The notes beneath the pieces were generated by a model. The model searched no databases. It saw only the letters and a program-made list of their open reading frames with translations, and was not told where the DNA came from. Of a DNA stretch of 64,000 nt, positions 23,173 through 36,815 are shown piece by piece; positions within the stretch are counted from its first letter, which is position 1, and the number at the start of each line of letters is the position of its first letter. The stretch comes from Hippophae tibetana (taxonomy: Eukaryota > Streptophyta > Magnoliopsida > Rosales > Elaeagnaceae), in the NCBI GenBank assembly GCA_037013495.1, contig CM072810.1, positions 29,107,843 through 29,171,842 on the forward strand. The letters are read 5' to 3'. Position numbers and translations under genes: made by a program.

Positions 23173-24962
23173 ATTGGATACAAGTGATGCAGTTCCAATA
23201 CTTGCACAAGTGATTCATTTAACAGTAAGTTCGCAAGGATTTTTTATGTATTTAAGCAAGGTAACTTTTGCTTGAAAATGATAAGGTAAGCTAGTAAGGA
23301 ATTTCTCAATCTATTTCCCTTTCCAGATAGGTCCACCCAAATTGTACGAGTAGTTGATAGTGGTTGAAAAACATGATTAGAATTTGTTCCAAGTTTCATC
23401 TTCTTGCTTGATATAGAGTTCAAAATTTTTGGTCAACTTCATAGTTCTAGATTTATTTTTTAGCTCAAATACCTATATGAGTGGTCTGCAAAATATTTCA
23501 TGTTGTTTGGAAGAAGTACAACTCTAAATTCATTGAAATAATCATTTTGGAGCTCGGATTAATTTTTTCTAAAACCCCTAAAAAAGGGCTAATTCTATCT
23601 AAGAAATTTAGTAAATCTCTGGGAAAGCAGATCACATTCTCTTCATTTGTTTTAGAGTCATCATTTCTAACAATTGTGTCAAAAAGATCTTCGCTAAGAC
23701 CAATATCCTTGATGTCTATAAAGCCAAGCTCTTTCCGTCCTCGAAAGTGGATGGCTGACATATTGGATACAAGTGATGCAGTTCAAATACTTCCCCAAGT
23801 TATTCATTTAACAGTAAGTTCGCAAGGATTTTTTATGTATTTAAGCAAGGTAACTTTTGCTTGAAAATGATAAGGTAAGCTAGTAAGGAATTTCTCAATC
23901 TATTTCCCTTTCCAGATAGGTCCACCCAAATTGTACGAGTAGTTGATAGTGTTTGAAAAACTTGATTAGAATTTGTTCCAAGTTTCATCCTCTTGCTTGA
24001 TATAGAGTTCAAAATTTTTGGTCAACTTCGTAGTTCTAGATTTATTTTTTAGCTCAAATACCTATATGAGTGGTCTGCAAAATATTTCATGTTGTTTGGA
24101 AGAAGTACAACTCTAAATTCATTGAAATAATCATTTTAGGGCTCGGATTATTTTTTTCTAAAACCCCTAAAAAATTGCTACTTCTATCTAAGAAATTTAG
24201 TAAATCTCCAGGAAAGTAGATCCCATTTCTATTAATTGGTATTAGAGTCATCATTCCTAAAAACCGTGTCAAAAAGATCTTCGCTAAGACCACTCTCCTT
24301 AATGTCTATAAAGCCAAGTTCTTTCCGTCCTCGTAAGTGTAGGGCTGACATATTGGATACAAGTGATGCAGTTCGAATACTTGCCCAAGTGATTCATTTA
24401 ACTGTAAGTTCACAAGGATTTTTCATGTATTTAAGCAAGGTAACTTTTGCTTGAAAATGATAAGGTAAGCTAGTTAGGAATTTCTCAATCTACTTCCCTT
24501 TCCTTATAGGTTCACCCAAATTGTACGTGTAGTTGATAATGTTTGAAAAACATGATTAGAATTTGTTCCAAGTTTCATACTCTTGCTTGATATAGAGTTC
24601 AAAATTTTTGGTCAACTTCGTAGTTCTAGATTTATTTTTTAGCTCATATACCTATATGAGTGGTCTTCAAAATATTTCATGTTGTTTGGAAGAAGTACAA
24701 CTCTAAATTCTTTGAAATAATCATTTTAGAGCTCGGATTATGTTTTTCTACAAACCCTAAAAAGGGTTAATTCTATCTAAGAAATTTAGTAAATATCTGG
24801 GAAAGTAGATCCCATTGCTCTTCATTGGTATTAGAGTCATCATTTCTAACAATTGTTTGAAAAAGCTTTTCGCTAAGACCACTATCCTTGATGTCTATAA
24901 AGCCAAGCTCTTTCTGTCCTCGAAAGTGGATGGCTGACATATTGGTTACAAGTGATGCAGTT

Positions 24963-27900
24963 TGAATACTTGCCCAAGTGATTCATTTAACAGTAAGTTC
25001 ACAAGGATTTTTCATGTATTTAAGCAACGCAACTTTTGCTTGAAAATGATAAGGTAAGCTAGTAAGGAATTTCTCAATGTACTTCTCTTTCCTAATAGGT
25101 CCACCCAAAGTTTACGAGTAGTTGATAGTGTTTGAAAAACACAGATTAGAATTTGTTCCAAGTTTCAGCCTATTGTTTGATATAGAGGTCAAAATTTTTG
25201 GTCAACTTCGTAGTTCTAGATTTATTTTTTAGCTCAAATACCTATATGAGTGGTCTGCAAATATTTCATGTTGTTTGGAAGAAGTACAACTCTAAATTCA
25301 TTGAAGTAATCATTTTAGATCTTGGATTATTTTTTTCTAAAACCCCTAAAAAAGGGTTAATTCTCTCTAAGAAATTTAGTAAATCTCTAGGAAAGTAGAT
25401 CCCATTTCTCTTCATTGGTATAAGAGTCATCATTCCTAACAATTGTGCCAAAAAGATCTTCACTAAGACCACAATCCTTGATGTCTATAAAGCCAAGCTC
25501 TTTCCGTCCTCGAAAGTGGATGGCTGACATATTGATTACAAGTGATGCAGTTCGAATACTTGCCCAAGTGATTCATTTAACAGTAAGTTCACAAGGATTT
25601 TTCATGTATTTAAGCAAGGTAACTTTTGCTTGAAAATGATAAGGTAAGCTAGTAAGGAATTTCTCAATCTACTTCTCTTTCCTGATAGGTCCACCCAAAT
25701 TGTACGAGTAGTTGATAATGTTTGAAAAACATGATTAGAATTTATTCAAAGTTTCATCCTCTTGTTTGATATAGAGGTCAAAATATTTGGTCAACTTCGT
25801 AGTTCTAGATTTATTTTTTAGCTCAAATACCTATATGAGTGGTCTGCAAATATTTCATGTTGTTTGGAAGAAGTACAACTCTAAATTCATTGAAATAATC
25901 ATTTTAGATCTTGGATTATTTTTTTCTAAAACCCCTAAAAAAGGGTTAATTCTCTCTAAGAAATTTAGTAAATCTCTAGGAAAGTAGATCCCATTTCTCT
26001 TCATTGGTATAAGAGTCATCATTCCTAACAATTGTGCCAAAAAGATCTTCACTAAGACCACAATCCTTGATGTCTATAAAGCCAAGCTCTTTCCGTCCTC
26101 GAAAGTGGATGGCTGACATATTGATTACAAGTGATGCAGTTCGAATACTTGCCCAAGTGATTCATTTAACAGTAAGTTCACAAGGATTTTTCATGTATTT
26201 AAGCAAGGTAACTTTTGCTTGAAAATGATAAGGTAAGCTAGTAAGGAATTTCTCAATCTACTTCTCTTTCATGATAGGTCCACCCAAATTGTACGAGTAG
26301 TTGATAATGTTTGAAAAACATGATTAGAATTTGTTCCAAGTTTCAGCCTCTTGTTTGATATAGAGGTCAAAATTTTTGGTCAACTTCGTAGTTCTAGATT
26401 TATTTTTTAGCTCAAATACCTATATGAGTGGTCTACAAATATTTCATGTTGTTTGCAAGAAGTACAACTCTAAATTCATTGAAATAATCATTTTAGATAT
26501 TGGATTATTTTTTTCTAAAACCCCTAAAAAAGGGTTAATTCTCTCTAAGAAATTTAGTAAATCTCTAGGAAAGTAGATCCCATTTCTCTTCATTGGTATA
26601 AGAGTCATCATTCCTAACAATTGTGCCAAAAAGATCTTCACTAAGACCACAATCCTTGATGTCTATAAAGCCAAGTTCTTTCCGTCCTCGAAAGTGGATG
26701 GCAGACATATTGATTACAAGTGATGCAGTTCGAATACTTGCCCAAGTGATTCATTTAACAGTAAGTTCACAAGGATTTTTCATGTATTTAAGCAAGGTAA
26801 CTTTTGCCTGAAAATGATAAGGTAAGCATGAAAGGAATTTCTCAATGTACTTCTCTTTCCTAATAGGTCCACCCAAATTGTACGAGTAGTTGATAGTGTT
26901 TGAAAAACATGATTAGAATTTGTTCCAAGTTTCCGCCTCTTGCTTGATATAGAGGTCAAAATTTTTGGTCAACTTCGTAGTTCTAGATTTATTTTTTAGC
27001 TCAAATACCTATATGAGTGGTCTGCCAAATATTTCATGTTGTTTGGAAGAAGTACAACTCTAAATTCATTGAAATAATCATTTTAGAGCTCGGATTATTT
27101 TTTTCTAAAACCCCTAAAAAATTGTTAATTCTCTCTAGGAAATTTAGTCAATCTCTGGGAAAGTAGATCCCATTTCTCTTCATTGGTATTAGAGTCATCA
27201 TTCCTAACAATTGTGCCAAAAAGATCTTCACTAAGACCACAATCCTTGATGTCTATAAAGCCAAGCTCTTTCCGTCCTCGAAAGTGGATGGCTGACATAT
27301 TGGTTACAAGTGATGCAGTTCAAATACTTGCCCAAGTGATTCATTTAATAGTAAGTTCACAAGGATTTTTCAAGTATTTAAGCAAGGTAACTTTTTCTTG
27401 AAAATGATAAGGTAAGCTAGTAAGAAATTTCTCAATCTACTTCTCCTTCCTGATAGGTCCACCCAAATTGTACGAGTAGTTCATAATGTTTGAAAAACAT
27501 GATTAGAATTTGTTCCAAGTTTCATACTCTTGCTTGATATAGAGTTCAAAATTTTTGGTCATCTTCGTAGTTCTAGATTTATTTTTTAGCTCATATACCT
27601 ATATGAGTGGTCTTCAAAATATTTCATGTTGTTTGGAAGAAGTACAACTCTAAATTCATTGATATAATCATTTTAGAGCTCGGATTATTTTTTTCTAAAA
27701 CCCCTAAAAAAGGGCTAATTCTATCTTAGAAATTTAGTAAATCTCTGGGAAAGTAGATCCCATTCTCTTCATTGGTGTTAGAGTCATCATTTCTAACAAT
27801 TGTGTCAAAAAGAGATTCGCTAAGACCACTATCCTTGATGTCTATAAAGCCAAGCTCTTTCCGTCCTCGAAAGTGGATGGCTGACATATTGGATACAAGT

Positions 27901-30857
27901 GATGCAGTTCCAATACTTGCACAAGTGATTCATTTAACAGTAAGTTCGCAAGGATTTTTTATGTATTTAAGCAAGGTAACTTTTGCTTGAAAATGATAAG
28001 GTAAGCTAGTAAGGAATTTCTCAATCTATTTCCCTTTCCAGATAGGTCCACCCAAATTGTACGAGTAGTTGATAGTGGTTGAAAAACATGACTAGAATTT
28101 GTTCCAAGTTTCATCTTCTTGCTTGATATAGAGTTCAAAATTTTTTTTAACTTCATAGTTCTAGATTTATTTTTTAGCTCAAATACCTATATGAGTGGTC
28201 TCCAAAATATTTCATGTTGTTTGGAAGAAGTACAACTCTAAATTCATTGAAATAATCATTTTGGAGCTCGGATTAATTTTTTCTAAAACCCCTAAAAAAG
28301 GGCTACTTCTATCTAAGAAATTTAGTAAATCTCTAGGAAAGTAGATCCCATTTCTATTAATTGGTATTAGAGTCATCATTCCTAAAAACTGTGTCAAAAA
28401 GATCTTCGCTAAGACCACTTTCCTTGATGTCTATAAAGCCAAGCTCTTTCCGTCCTCGAAAGTGGATGGCTGACATATTGGTTACAAGTGATGCAGTTCG
28501 AATACTTGCCTAAGTGATTCATTTAACAGTAAGTTCACAAGGATTTTTCATGTATTTAAGCACGGTAACTTTTGCTTGAAAATGATAAGGTAAGCTAGTA
28601 AGGAATTTCTCAATGTATTTCTCTTTCCTGATAGGTCCACCCAAATTGTACGAGTAGTTGATAGTGTTTGAAAAACAAGATTAGAATTTGTTCCATGTTT
28701 CAGCCTCTTGCTTGATATAGAGGTCAAAAATTTTGGTCAATTTCGTAGTTCTAGATTTATTTTTTAGCTCAAATACCTATATGAGTGGTCTGCAAAATAT
28801 TTCATGTTGTTTGGAAGAAGTACAACTCTAAATTCATTGAAATAATCATTTTAGAGCTCGGATATTTTTTTTTTCTAAATCCCCTAAAAAAGGGCAAATT
28901 CTATCTAAGAAATTTAGTAAATCTCTGGGAAAGCAGATCACATTCTCTTCATTTGTTTTAGAGTCATCATTTCTAACAATTGTGTCAAAAAGATCTTCGC
29001 TAAGACCAATATCCTTGATGTCTATAAAGCCAAGCTCTTTCCGTCCTCGAAAGTGCATGGCTGACATATTGGATACAAGTGATGCAGTTCAAATACTTCC
29101 CCAAGTTATTCATTTAACAGTAAGTTCGCAAGGATTTTTTATGTATTTAAGCAAGGTAACTTTTGCTTGAAAATGATAAGGTAAGCTAGTAAGGAATTTC
29201 TCAATCTATTTCCCTTTCCAGATAGGTCCACCCAAATTGTACGAGTAGTTGATAGTGTTTGAAAAACTTGATTAGAATTTGTTCCAAGTTTCATCCTTTT
29301 GCTTGATATAGAGTTCAAAATTTTTGGTCAACTTCGTAGTTCTAGATTTATTTTTTAGCTCAAATACCTATATGAGTGGTCTGCAAAATATTTCATGTTG
29401 TTTGGAAGAAGTACAACTCTAAATTCATTGAAATAATCATTTTAGGGCTCGGATTATTTTTTTCTAAAACCCCTAAAAAAGGGCTACTTCTATCTAAGAA
29501 ATTTAGTAAATCTCTAGGAAAGTAGATCCCATTTCTATTAATTGGTATTAGAGTCATCATTCCTAAAAACTGTGTCAAAAAGATCTTCGCTAAGACCACT
29601 ATCCTTAATGTCTATAAAGCCAAGTTCTTTCCGTCCTCGTAAGTGTAGGGCTGACATATTGGATACAAGTGATGCAGTTCGAATACTTGCCCAAGTGATT
29701 CATTTAACTGTAAGTTCACAAGGATTTTTTATGTATTTAAGCAAGGTAACTTTTGCTTGAAAATGATAAGGTAAGCTAGTAAGGAATTTCTCAATCTATT
29801 TCCCTTTCCAGATAGGTCCACCCAAATTGTACGAGTAGTTGATAATGTTTGAAAAACATGATTAGAATTTATTCAAAGTTTCATCCTCTTGTTTGATATA
29901 GAGGTCAAAATTTTTGGTCAACTTCGTAGTTCTAGATTTATTTTTTAGCTCAAATACCTATATGAGTGGTCTGCAAATATTTCATGTTGTTTGGAAGAAG
30001 TACAACTCTAAATTCATTGAAATAATCATTTTAGATCTTGGATTATTTTTTTCTAAAACCCCTAAAAAAGGGTTAATTCTCTCTAAGAAATTTAGTAAAT
30101 CTCTAGGAAAGTAGATCCCATTTCTCTTCATTGGTATAAGAGTCATCATTCCTAACAATTGTGCCAAAAAGATCTTCACTAAGACCACAATCCTTGATGT
30201 CTATAAAGCCAAGCTCTTTCCGTCCTCGAAAGTGGATGGCTGACATATTGATTACAAGTGATGCAGTTCGAATACTTGCCCAAGTGATTCATTTAACAGT
30301 AAGTTCACAAGGATTTTTCATGTATTTAAGCAAGGTAACTTTTGCTTGAAAATGATAAGGTAAGCTAGTAAGGAATTTCTCAATCTACTTCTCTTTCCTG
30401 ATAGGTCCACCCAAATTGTACGAGTAGTTGATAATGTTTGAAAAACATGATTAGAATTTGTTCCAAGTTTCAGCCTCTTGTTTGATATAGAGGTCAAAAT
30501 TTTTGGTCAACTTCGTAGTTCTAGATTTATTTTTTTAGCTCAAATACCTATATGAGTGGTCTACAAATATTTCATGTTGTTTGCAAGAAGTACAACTCTA
30601 AATTCATTGAAATAATCATTTTAGATATTGGATTATTTTTTTCTAAAACCCCTAAAAAAGGGTTAATTCTCTCTAAGAAATTTAGTAAATCTCTAGGAAA
30701 GTAGATCCCATTTCTCTTCATTGGTATAAGAGTCATCATTCCTAACAATTGTGCCAAAAAGATCTTCACTAAGACCACAATCCTTGATGTCTATAAAGCC
30801 AAGCTCTTTCCGTCCTCGAAAGTGGATGGCTGACATATTGATTACAAGTGATGCAGT
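24963..30857 (+). repeat. HOR domain C, copy 1 (10 monomers, about 5895 bp)
   Basis: Ten monomers recur 5895-5896 bp downstream in the same order. Unique marks that make the register unmistakable are CAACGCAACTTTTGC (25025), CCAAAGTTTACGAG (25107), AAACACAGATTAG (25137), AGATCTTGG (25316 and 25911), AGATATTGG (26495), the AAAAAATTG monomer (27121), CTTCATAG (28150), the 12-T run near 28863, GGGCTCGG (29443) and CTCGTAAGTGTAGGG (29635). Within the unit the monomers ending near 25.9, 26.5 and 27 kb are themselves very similar neighbours. No gene is present. Confidence 0.93.
25198..26815 (+). repeat. Run of near-identical adjacent monomers inside HOR domain C
   Basis: Monomers anchored at 25415, 26004 and 26593 share GGTATAAGAG, GCCAAAAAGATCTTCAC, ATTGATTACAAG, GTCTGCAAATATTTC or GTCTACAAATATTTC, and AGATCTTGG or AGATATTGG. 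They differ at only a few sites. The same class recurs at anchors 30131, 30721, 31311, 31899, 32488, 36026 and 36616. The 10-mer thus contains an earlier single-monomer amplification that was later carried along as part of the larger unit. Confidence 0.8.
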
Positions 30858-33800
30858 TCGAATACTTGCCCAAGTGATTCATTTAACAGTAAGTTCACAA
30901 GGATTTTTCATGTATTTAAGCAACGCAACTTTTGCTTGAAAATGATAAGGTAAGCTAGTAAGGAATTTCTCAATGTACTTCTCTTTCCTAATAGGTCCAC
31001 CCAAAGTTTACGAGTAGTTGATAGTGTTTGAAAAACACAGATTAGAATTTGTTCCAAGTTTCAGCCTATTGTTTGATATAGAGGTCAAAATTTTTGGTCA
31101 ACTTCGTAGTTCTAGATTTATTTTTTAGCTCAAATACCTATATGAGTGGTCTGCAAATATTTCATGTTGTTTGGAAGAAGTACAACTCTAAATTCATTGA
31201 AGTAATCATTTTAGATCTTGGATTATTTTTTTCTAAAACCCCTAAAAAAGGGTTAATTCTCTCTAAGAAATTTAGTAAATCTCTAGGAAAGTAGATCCCA
31301 TTTCTCTTCATTGGTATAAGAGTCATCATTCCTAACAATTGTGCCAAAAAGATCTTCACTAAGACCACAATCCTTGATGTCTATAAAGCCAAGCTCTTTC
31401 CGTCCTCGAAAGTGGATGGCTGACATATTGATTACAAGTGATGCAGTTCGAATACTTGCCCAAGTGATTCATTTAACAGTAAGTTCACAAGGATTTTTCA
31501 TGTATTTAAGCAAGGTAACTTTTGCTTGAAAATGATAAGGTAAGCTAGTAAGGAATTTCTCAATCTACTTCTCTTTCCTGATAGGTCCACCCAAATTGTA
31601 CGAGTAGTTGATAATGTTTGAAAAACATGATTAGAATTTATTCAAAGTTTCATCCTCTTGTTTGATATAGAGGTCAAAATTTTTGGTCAACTTCGTAGTT
31701 CTAGATTTATTTTTTAGCTCAAATACCTATATGAGTGGTCTGCAAATATTTCATGTTGTTTGGAAGAAGTACAACTCTAAATTCATTGAAATAATCATTT
31801 TAGATCTTGGATTATTTTTTTCTAAAACCCCTAAAAAGGGTTAATTCTCTCTAAGAAATTTAGTAAATCTCTAGGAAAGTAGATCCCATTTCTCTTCATT
31901 GGTATAAGAGTCATCATTCCTAACAATTGTGCCAAAAAGATCTTCACTAAGACCACAATCCTTGATGTCTATAAAGCCAAGCTCTTTCCGTCCTCGAAAG
32001 TGGATGGCTGACATATTGATTACAAGTGATGCAGTTCGAATACTTGCCCAAGTGATTCATTTAACAGTAAGTTCACAAGGATTTTTCATGTATTTAAGCA
32101 AGGTAACTTTTGCTTGAAAAAGATAAGGTAAGCTAGTAAGGAATTTCTCAATCTACTTCTCTTTCATGATAGGTCCACCCAAATTGTACGAGTAGTTGAT
32201 AATGTTTGAAAAACATGATTAGAATTTGTTCCAAGTTTCAGCCTCTTGTTTGATATAGAGGTCAAAATTTTTGGTCAACTTCGTAGTTCTAGATTTATTT
32301 TTTAGCTCAAATACCTATATGAGTGGTCTACAAATATTTCATGTTGTTTGCAAGAAGTACAACTCTAAATTCATTGAAATAATCATTTTAGATATTGGAT
32401 TATTTTTTTCTAAAACCCCTAAAAAAGGGTTAATTCTCTCTAAGAAATTTAGTAAATCTCTAGGAAAGTAGATCCCATTTCTCTTCATTGGTATAAGAGT
32501 CATCATTCCTAACAATTGTGCCAAAAAGATCTTCACTAAGACCACAATCCTTGATGTCTATAAAGCCAAGCTCTTTCCGTCCTCGAAAGTGGATGGCAGA
32601 CATATTGATTACAAGTGATGCAGTTCGAATACTTGCCCAAGTGATTCATTTAACAGTAAGTTCACAAGGATTTTTCATGTATTTAAGCAAGGTAACTTTT
32701 GCCTGAAAATGATAAGGTAAGCATGAAAGGAATTTCTCAATGTACTTCTCTTTCCTGATAGGTCCACCCAAATTGTACGAGTAGTTGATAGTGTTTGAAA
32801 AACATGATTAGAATTTGTTCCAAGTTTCCGCCTCTTGCTTGATATAGAGGTCAAAATTTTTGGTCAACTTCGTAGTTCTAGATTTATTTTTTAGCTCAAA
32901 TACCTATATGAGTGGTCTGCCAAATATTTCATGTTGTTTGGAAGAAGTACAACTCTAAATTCATTGAAATAATCATTTTAGAGCTCGGATTATTTTTTTC
33001 TAAAACCCCTAAAAAATTGTTAATTCTCTCTAGGAAATTTAGTCAATCTCTGGGAAAGTAGATCCCATTTCTCTTCATTGGTATTAGAGTCATCATTCCT
33101 AACAATTGTGCCAAAAAGATCTTCACTAAGACCACAATCCTTGATGTCTATAAAGCCAAGCTCTTTCCGTCCTCGAAAGTGGATGGCTGACATATTGGTT
33201 ACAAGTGATGCAGTTCAAATACTTGCCCAAGTGATTCATTTAATAGTAAGTTCACAAGGATTTTTCAAGTATTTAAGCAAGGTAACTTTTTCTTGAAAAT
33301 GATAAGGTAAGCTAGTAAGAAATTTCTCAATCTACTTCTCCTTCCTGATAGGTCCACCCAAATTGTACGAGTAGTTCATAATGTTTGAAAAACATGATTA
33401 GAATTTGTTCCAAGTTTCATACTCTTGCTTGATATAGAGTTCAAAATTTTTGGTCATCTTCGTAGTTCTAGATTTATTTTTTAGCTCATATACCTATATG
33501 AGTGGTCTTCAAAATATTTCATGTTGTTTGGAAGAAGTACAACTCTAAATTCATTGATATAATCATTTTAGAGCTCGGATTATTTTTTTCTAAAACCCCT
33601 AAAAAAGGGCTAATTCTATCTTAGAAATTTAGTAAATCTCTGGGAAAGTAGATCCCATTCTCTTCATTGGTGTTAGAGTCATCATTTCTAACAATTGTGT
33701 CAAAAAGAGATTCGCTAAGACCACTATCCTTGATGTCTATAAAGCCAAGCTCTTTCCGTCCTCGAAAGTGGATGGCTGACATATTGGATACAAGTGATGC

Positions 33801-36800
33801 AGTTCCAATACTTGCACAAGTGATTCATTTAACAGTAAGTTCGCAAGGATTTTTTATGTATTTAAGCAAGGTAACTTTTGCTTGAAAATGATAAGGTAAG
33901 CTAGTAAGGAATTTCTCAATCTATTTCCCTTTCCAGATAGGTCCACCCAAATTGTACGAGTAGTTGATAGTGGTTGAAAAACATGACTAGAATTTGTTAC
34001 AAGTTTCATCTTCTTGCTTGATATAGAGTTCAAAATTTTTTTCAACTTCATAGTTCTAGATTTATTTTTTAGCTCAAATACCTATATGAGTGGTCTCCAA
34101 AATATTTCATGTTGTTTGGAAGAAGTACAACTCTAAATTCATTGAAATAATCATTTTGGAGCTCGGATTAATTTTTTCTAAAACCCCTAAAAAAGGGCTA
34201 CTTCTATCTAAGAAATTTAGTAAATCTCTAGGAAAGTAGATCCCATTTCTATTAATTGGTATTAGAGTCATCATTCCTAAAAACTGTGTCAAAAAGATCT
34301 TCGCTAAGACCACTTTCCTTGATGTCTATAAAGCCAAGCTCTTTCCGTCCTCGAAAGTGGATGGCTGACATATTGGTTACAAGTGATGCAGTTCGAATAC
34401 TTGCCTAAGTGATTCATTTAACAGTAAGTTCACAAGGATTTTTCATGTATTTAAGCACGGTAACTTTTGCTTGAAAATGATAAGGTAAGCTAGTAAGGAA
34501 TTTCTCAATGTATTTCTCTTTCCTGATAGGTCCACCCAAATTGTACGAGTAGTTGATAGTGTTTGAAAAACAAGATTAGAATTTGTTCCATGTTTCAGCC
34601 TCTTGCTTGATATAGAGGTCAAAAATTTTGGTCAATTTCGTAGTTCTAGATTTATTTTTTAGCTCAAATACCTATATGAGTGGTCTGCAAAATATTTCAT
34701 GTTGTTTGGAAGAAGTACAACTCTAAATTCATTGAAATAATCATTTTAGAGCTCGGATATTTTTTTTTTCTAAAACCCCTAAAAAAGGGCTAATTCTATC
34801 TAAGAAATTTAGTAAATCTCTGGGAAAGCAGATCACATTCTCTTCATTTGTTTTAGAGTCATCATTTCTAACAATTGTGTCAAAAAGATCTTCGCTAAGA
34901 CCAATATCCTTGATGTCTATAAAGCCAAGCTCTTTCCGTCCTCGAAAGTGCATGGCTGACATATTGGATACAAGTGATGCAGTTCAAATACTTCCCCAAG
35001 TTATTCATTTAACAGTAAGTTCGCAAGGATTTTTTATGTATTTAAGCAAGGTAACTTTTGCTTGAAAATGATAAGGTAAGCTAGTAAGGAATTTCTCAAT
35101 CTATTTCCCTTTCCAGATAGGTCCACCCAAATTGTACGAGTAGTTGATAGTGTTTGAAAAACTTGATTAGTATTTGTTCCAAGTTTCATCCTTTTGCTTG
35201 ATATAGAGTTCAAAATTTTTGGTCAACTTCGTAGTTCTAGATTTATTTTTTAGCTCAAATACCTATATGAGTGGTCTGCAAAATATTTCATGTTGTTTGG
35301 AAGAAGTACAACTCTAAATTCATTGAAATAATCATTTTAGGGCTCGGATTATTTTTTTCTAAAACCCCTAAAAAAGGGCTACTTCTATCTAAGAAATTTA
35401 GTAAATCTCCAGGAAAGTAGATCCCATTTCTATTAATTGGTATTAGAGTCATCATTCCTAAAAACTGTGTCAAAAAGATCTTCGCTAAGACCACTATCCT
35501 TAATGTCTATAAAGCCAAGTTCTTTCCGTCCTCGTAAGTGTAGGGCTGACATATTGGATACAAGTGATGCAGTTCGAATACTTGCCCAAGTGATTCATTT
35601 AACTGTAAGTTCACAAGGATTTTTTATGTATTTAAGCAAGGTAACTTTTGCTTGAAAATGATAAGGTAAGCTAGTAAGGAATTTCTCAATCTATTTCCCT
35701 TTCCAGATAGGTCCACCCAAATTGTACGAGTAGTTGATAATGTTTGAAAAACATGATTAGAATTTATTCAAAGTTTCATCCTCTTGTTTGATATAGAGGT
35801 CAAAATTTTTGGTCAACTTCGTAGTTCTAGATTTATTTTTTAGCTCAAATACCTATATGAGTGGTCTGCAAATATTTCATGTTGTTTGGAAGAAGTACAA
35901 CTCTAAATTCATTGAAATAATCATTTTAGATCTTGGATTATTTTTTTCTAAAACCCCTAAAAAAGGGTTAATTCTCTCTAAGAAATTTAGTAAATCTCTA
36001 GGAAAGTAGATCCCATTTCTCTTCATTGGTATAAGAGTCATCATTCCTAACAATTGTGCCAAAAAGATCTTCACTAAGACCACAATCCTTGATGTCTATA
36101 AAGCCAAGCTCTTTCCGTCCTCGAAAGTGGATGGCTGACATATTGATTACAAGTGATGCAGTTCGAATACTTGCCCAAGTGATTCATTTAACAGTAAGTT
36201 CACAAGGATTTTTCATGTATTTAAGCAAGGTAACTTTTGCTTGAAAATGATAAGGTAAGCTAGTAAGGAATTTCTCAATCTACTTCTCTTTCCTGATAGG
36301 TCCACCCAAATTGTACGAGTAGTTGATAATGTTTGAAAAACATGATTAGAATTTGTTCCAAGTTTCAGCCTCTTGTTTGATATAGAGGTCAAAATTTTTG
36401 GTCAACTTCGTAGTTCTAGATTTATTTTTTTAGCTCAAATACCTATATGAGTGGTCTACAAATATTTCATGTTGTTTGCAAGAAGTACAACTCTAAATTC
36501 ATTGAAATAATCATTTTAGATATTGGATTATTTTTTTCTAAAACCCCTAAAAAAGGGTTAATTCTCTCTAAGAAATTTAGTAAATCTCTAGGAAAGTAGA
36601 TCCCATTTCTCTTCATTGGTATAAGAGTCATCATTCCTAACAATTGTGCCAAAAAGATCTTCCCTAAGACCACAATCCTTGATGTCTATAAAGCCAAGAT
36701 CTTTCCGTCCTCGAAAGTGGATGGGTGACATATTGATTACAAGTGATGCAGTTCGAATACTTGCCCAAGTGATTCATTTAACAGTAAGTTCACAAGGATT

Positions 36801-36815
36801 TTTCATGTATTTAAG
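30858..36815 (+). repeat. HOR domain C, copy 2 (10 monomers, about 5895 bp)
   Basis: This copy repeats copy 1 with few visible differences. Examples are GTTACAAG at 33996 against GTTCCAAG, GATTAGTATTTG at 35164 against GATTAGAATTTG, TCTAAAACCCC at 34769 against TCTAAATCCCC at 28874, and AAGATCTTTCCG at 36698. The left boundary falls at about +138 from a monomer anchor. The match runs slightly past the unit, to about 36815, where AAGCAAGG replaces AAGCAACG. Confidence 0.93.

Larger units (their letters stand above)
13149..24962 (+). repeat. Region III: mixed monomers between HOR domains B and C
   Basis: Twenty monomers (anchors 13627 to 24825) show no single HOR period but several interspersed duplications, listed separately. 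Characteristic variants are the CCAGATTGG forms at about 15072, 15661 and 18608, the one-base deletion CCCATTCTCTTC (20688 and 23046), and ATTAATTTTTTC (15897, 21203 and 23559). The monomer with anchor 24825 has AAAGCTTTTCGC, the only HindIII-type site I noticed. This is satellite sequence throughout, with no gene. Confidence 0.85.

Noticed and set aside
23481-23864. A 127-codon plus-strand frame, the longest open frame noted in the window.
   Set aside because: It spans a monomer junction and exists only because of a one-base deletion (CATTCTCTTC) in this subfamily; neighbouring copies of the same sequence are interrupted.
24963-36815. Reading the two 10-mer copies as long terminal repeats of a retrotransposon.
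   Set aside because: The copies are directly adjacent with no internal domain, primer-binding site or coding region, and both consist entirely of satellite monomers.
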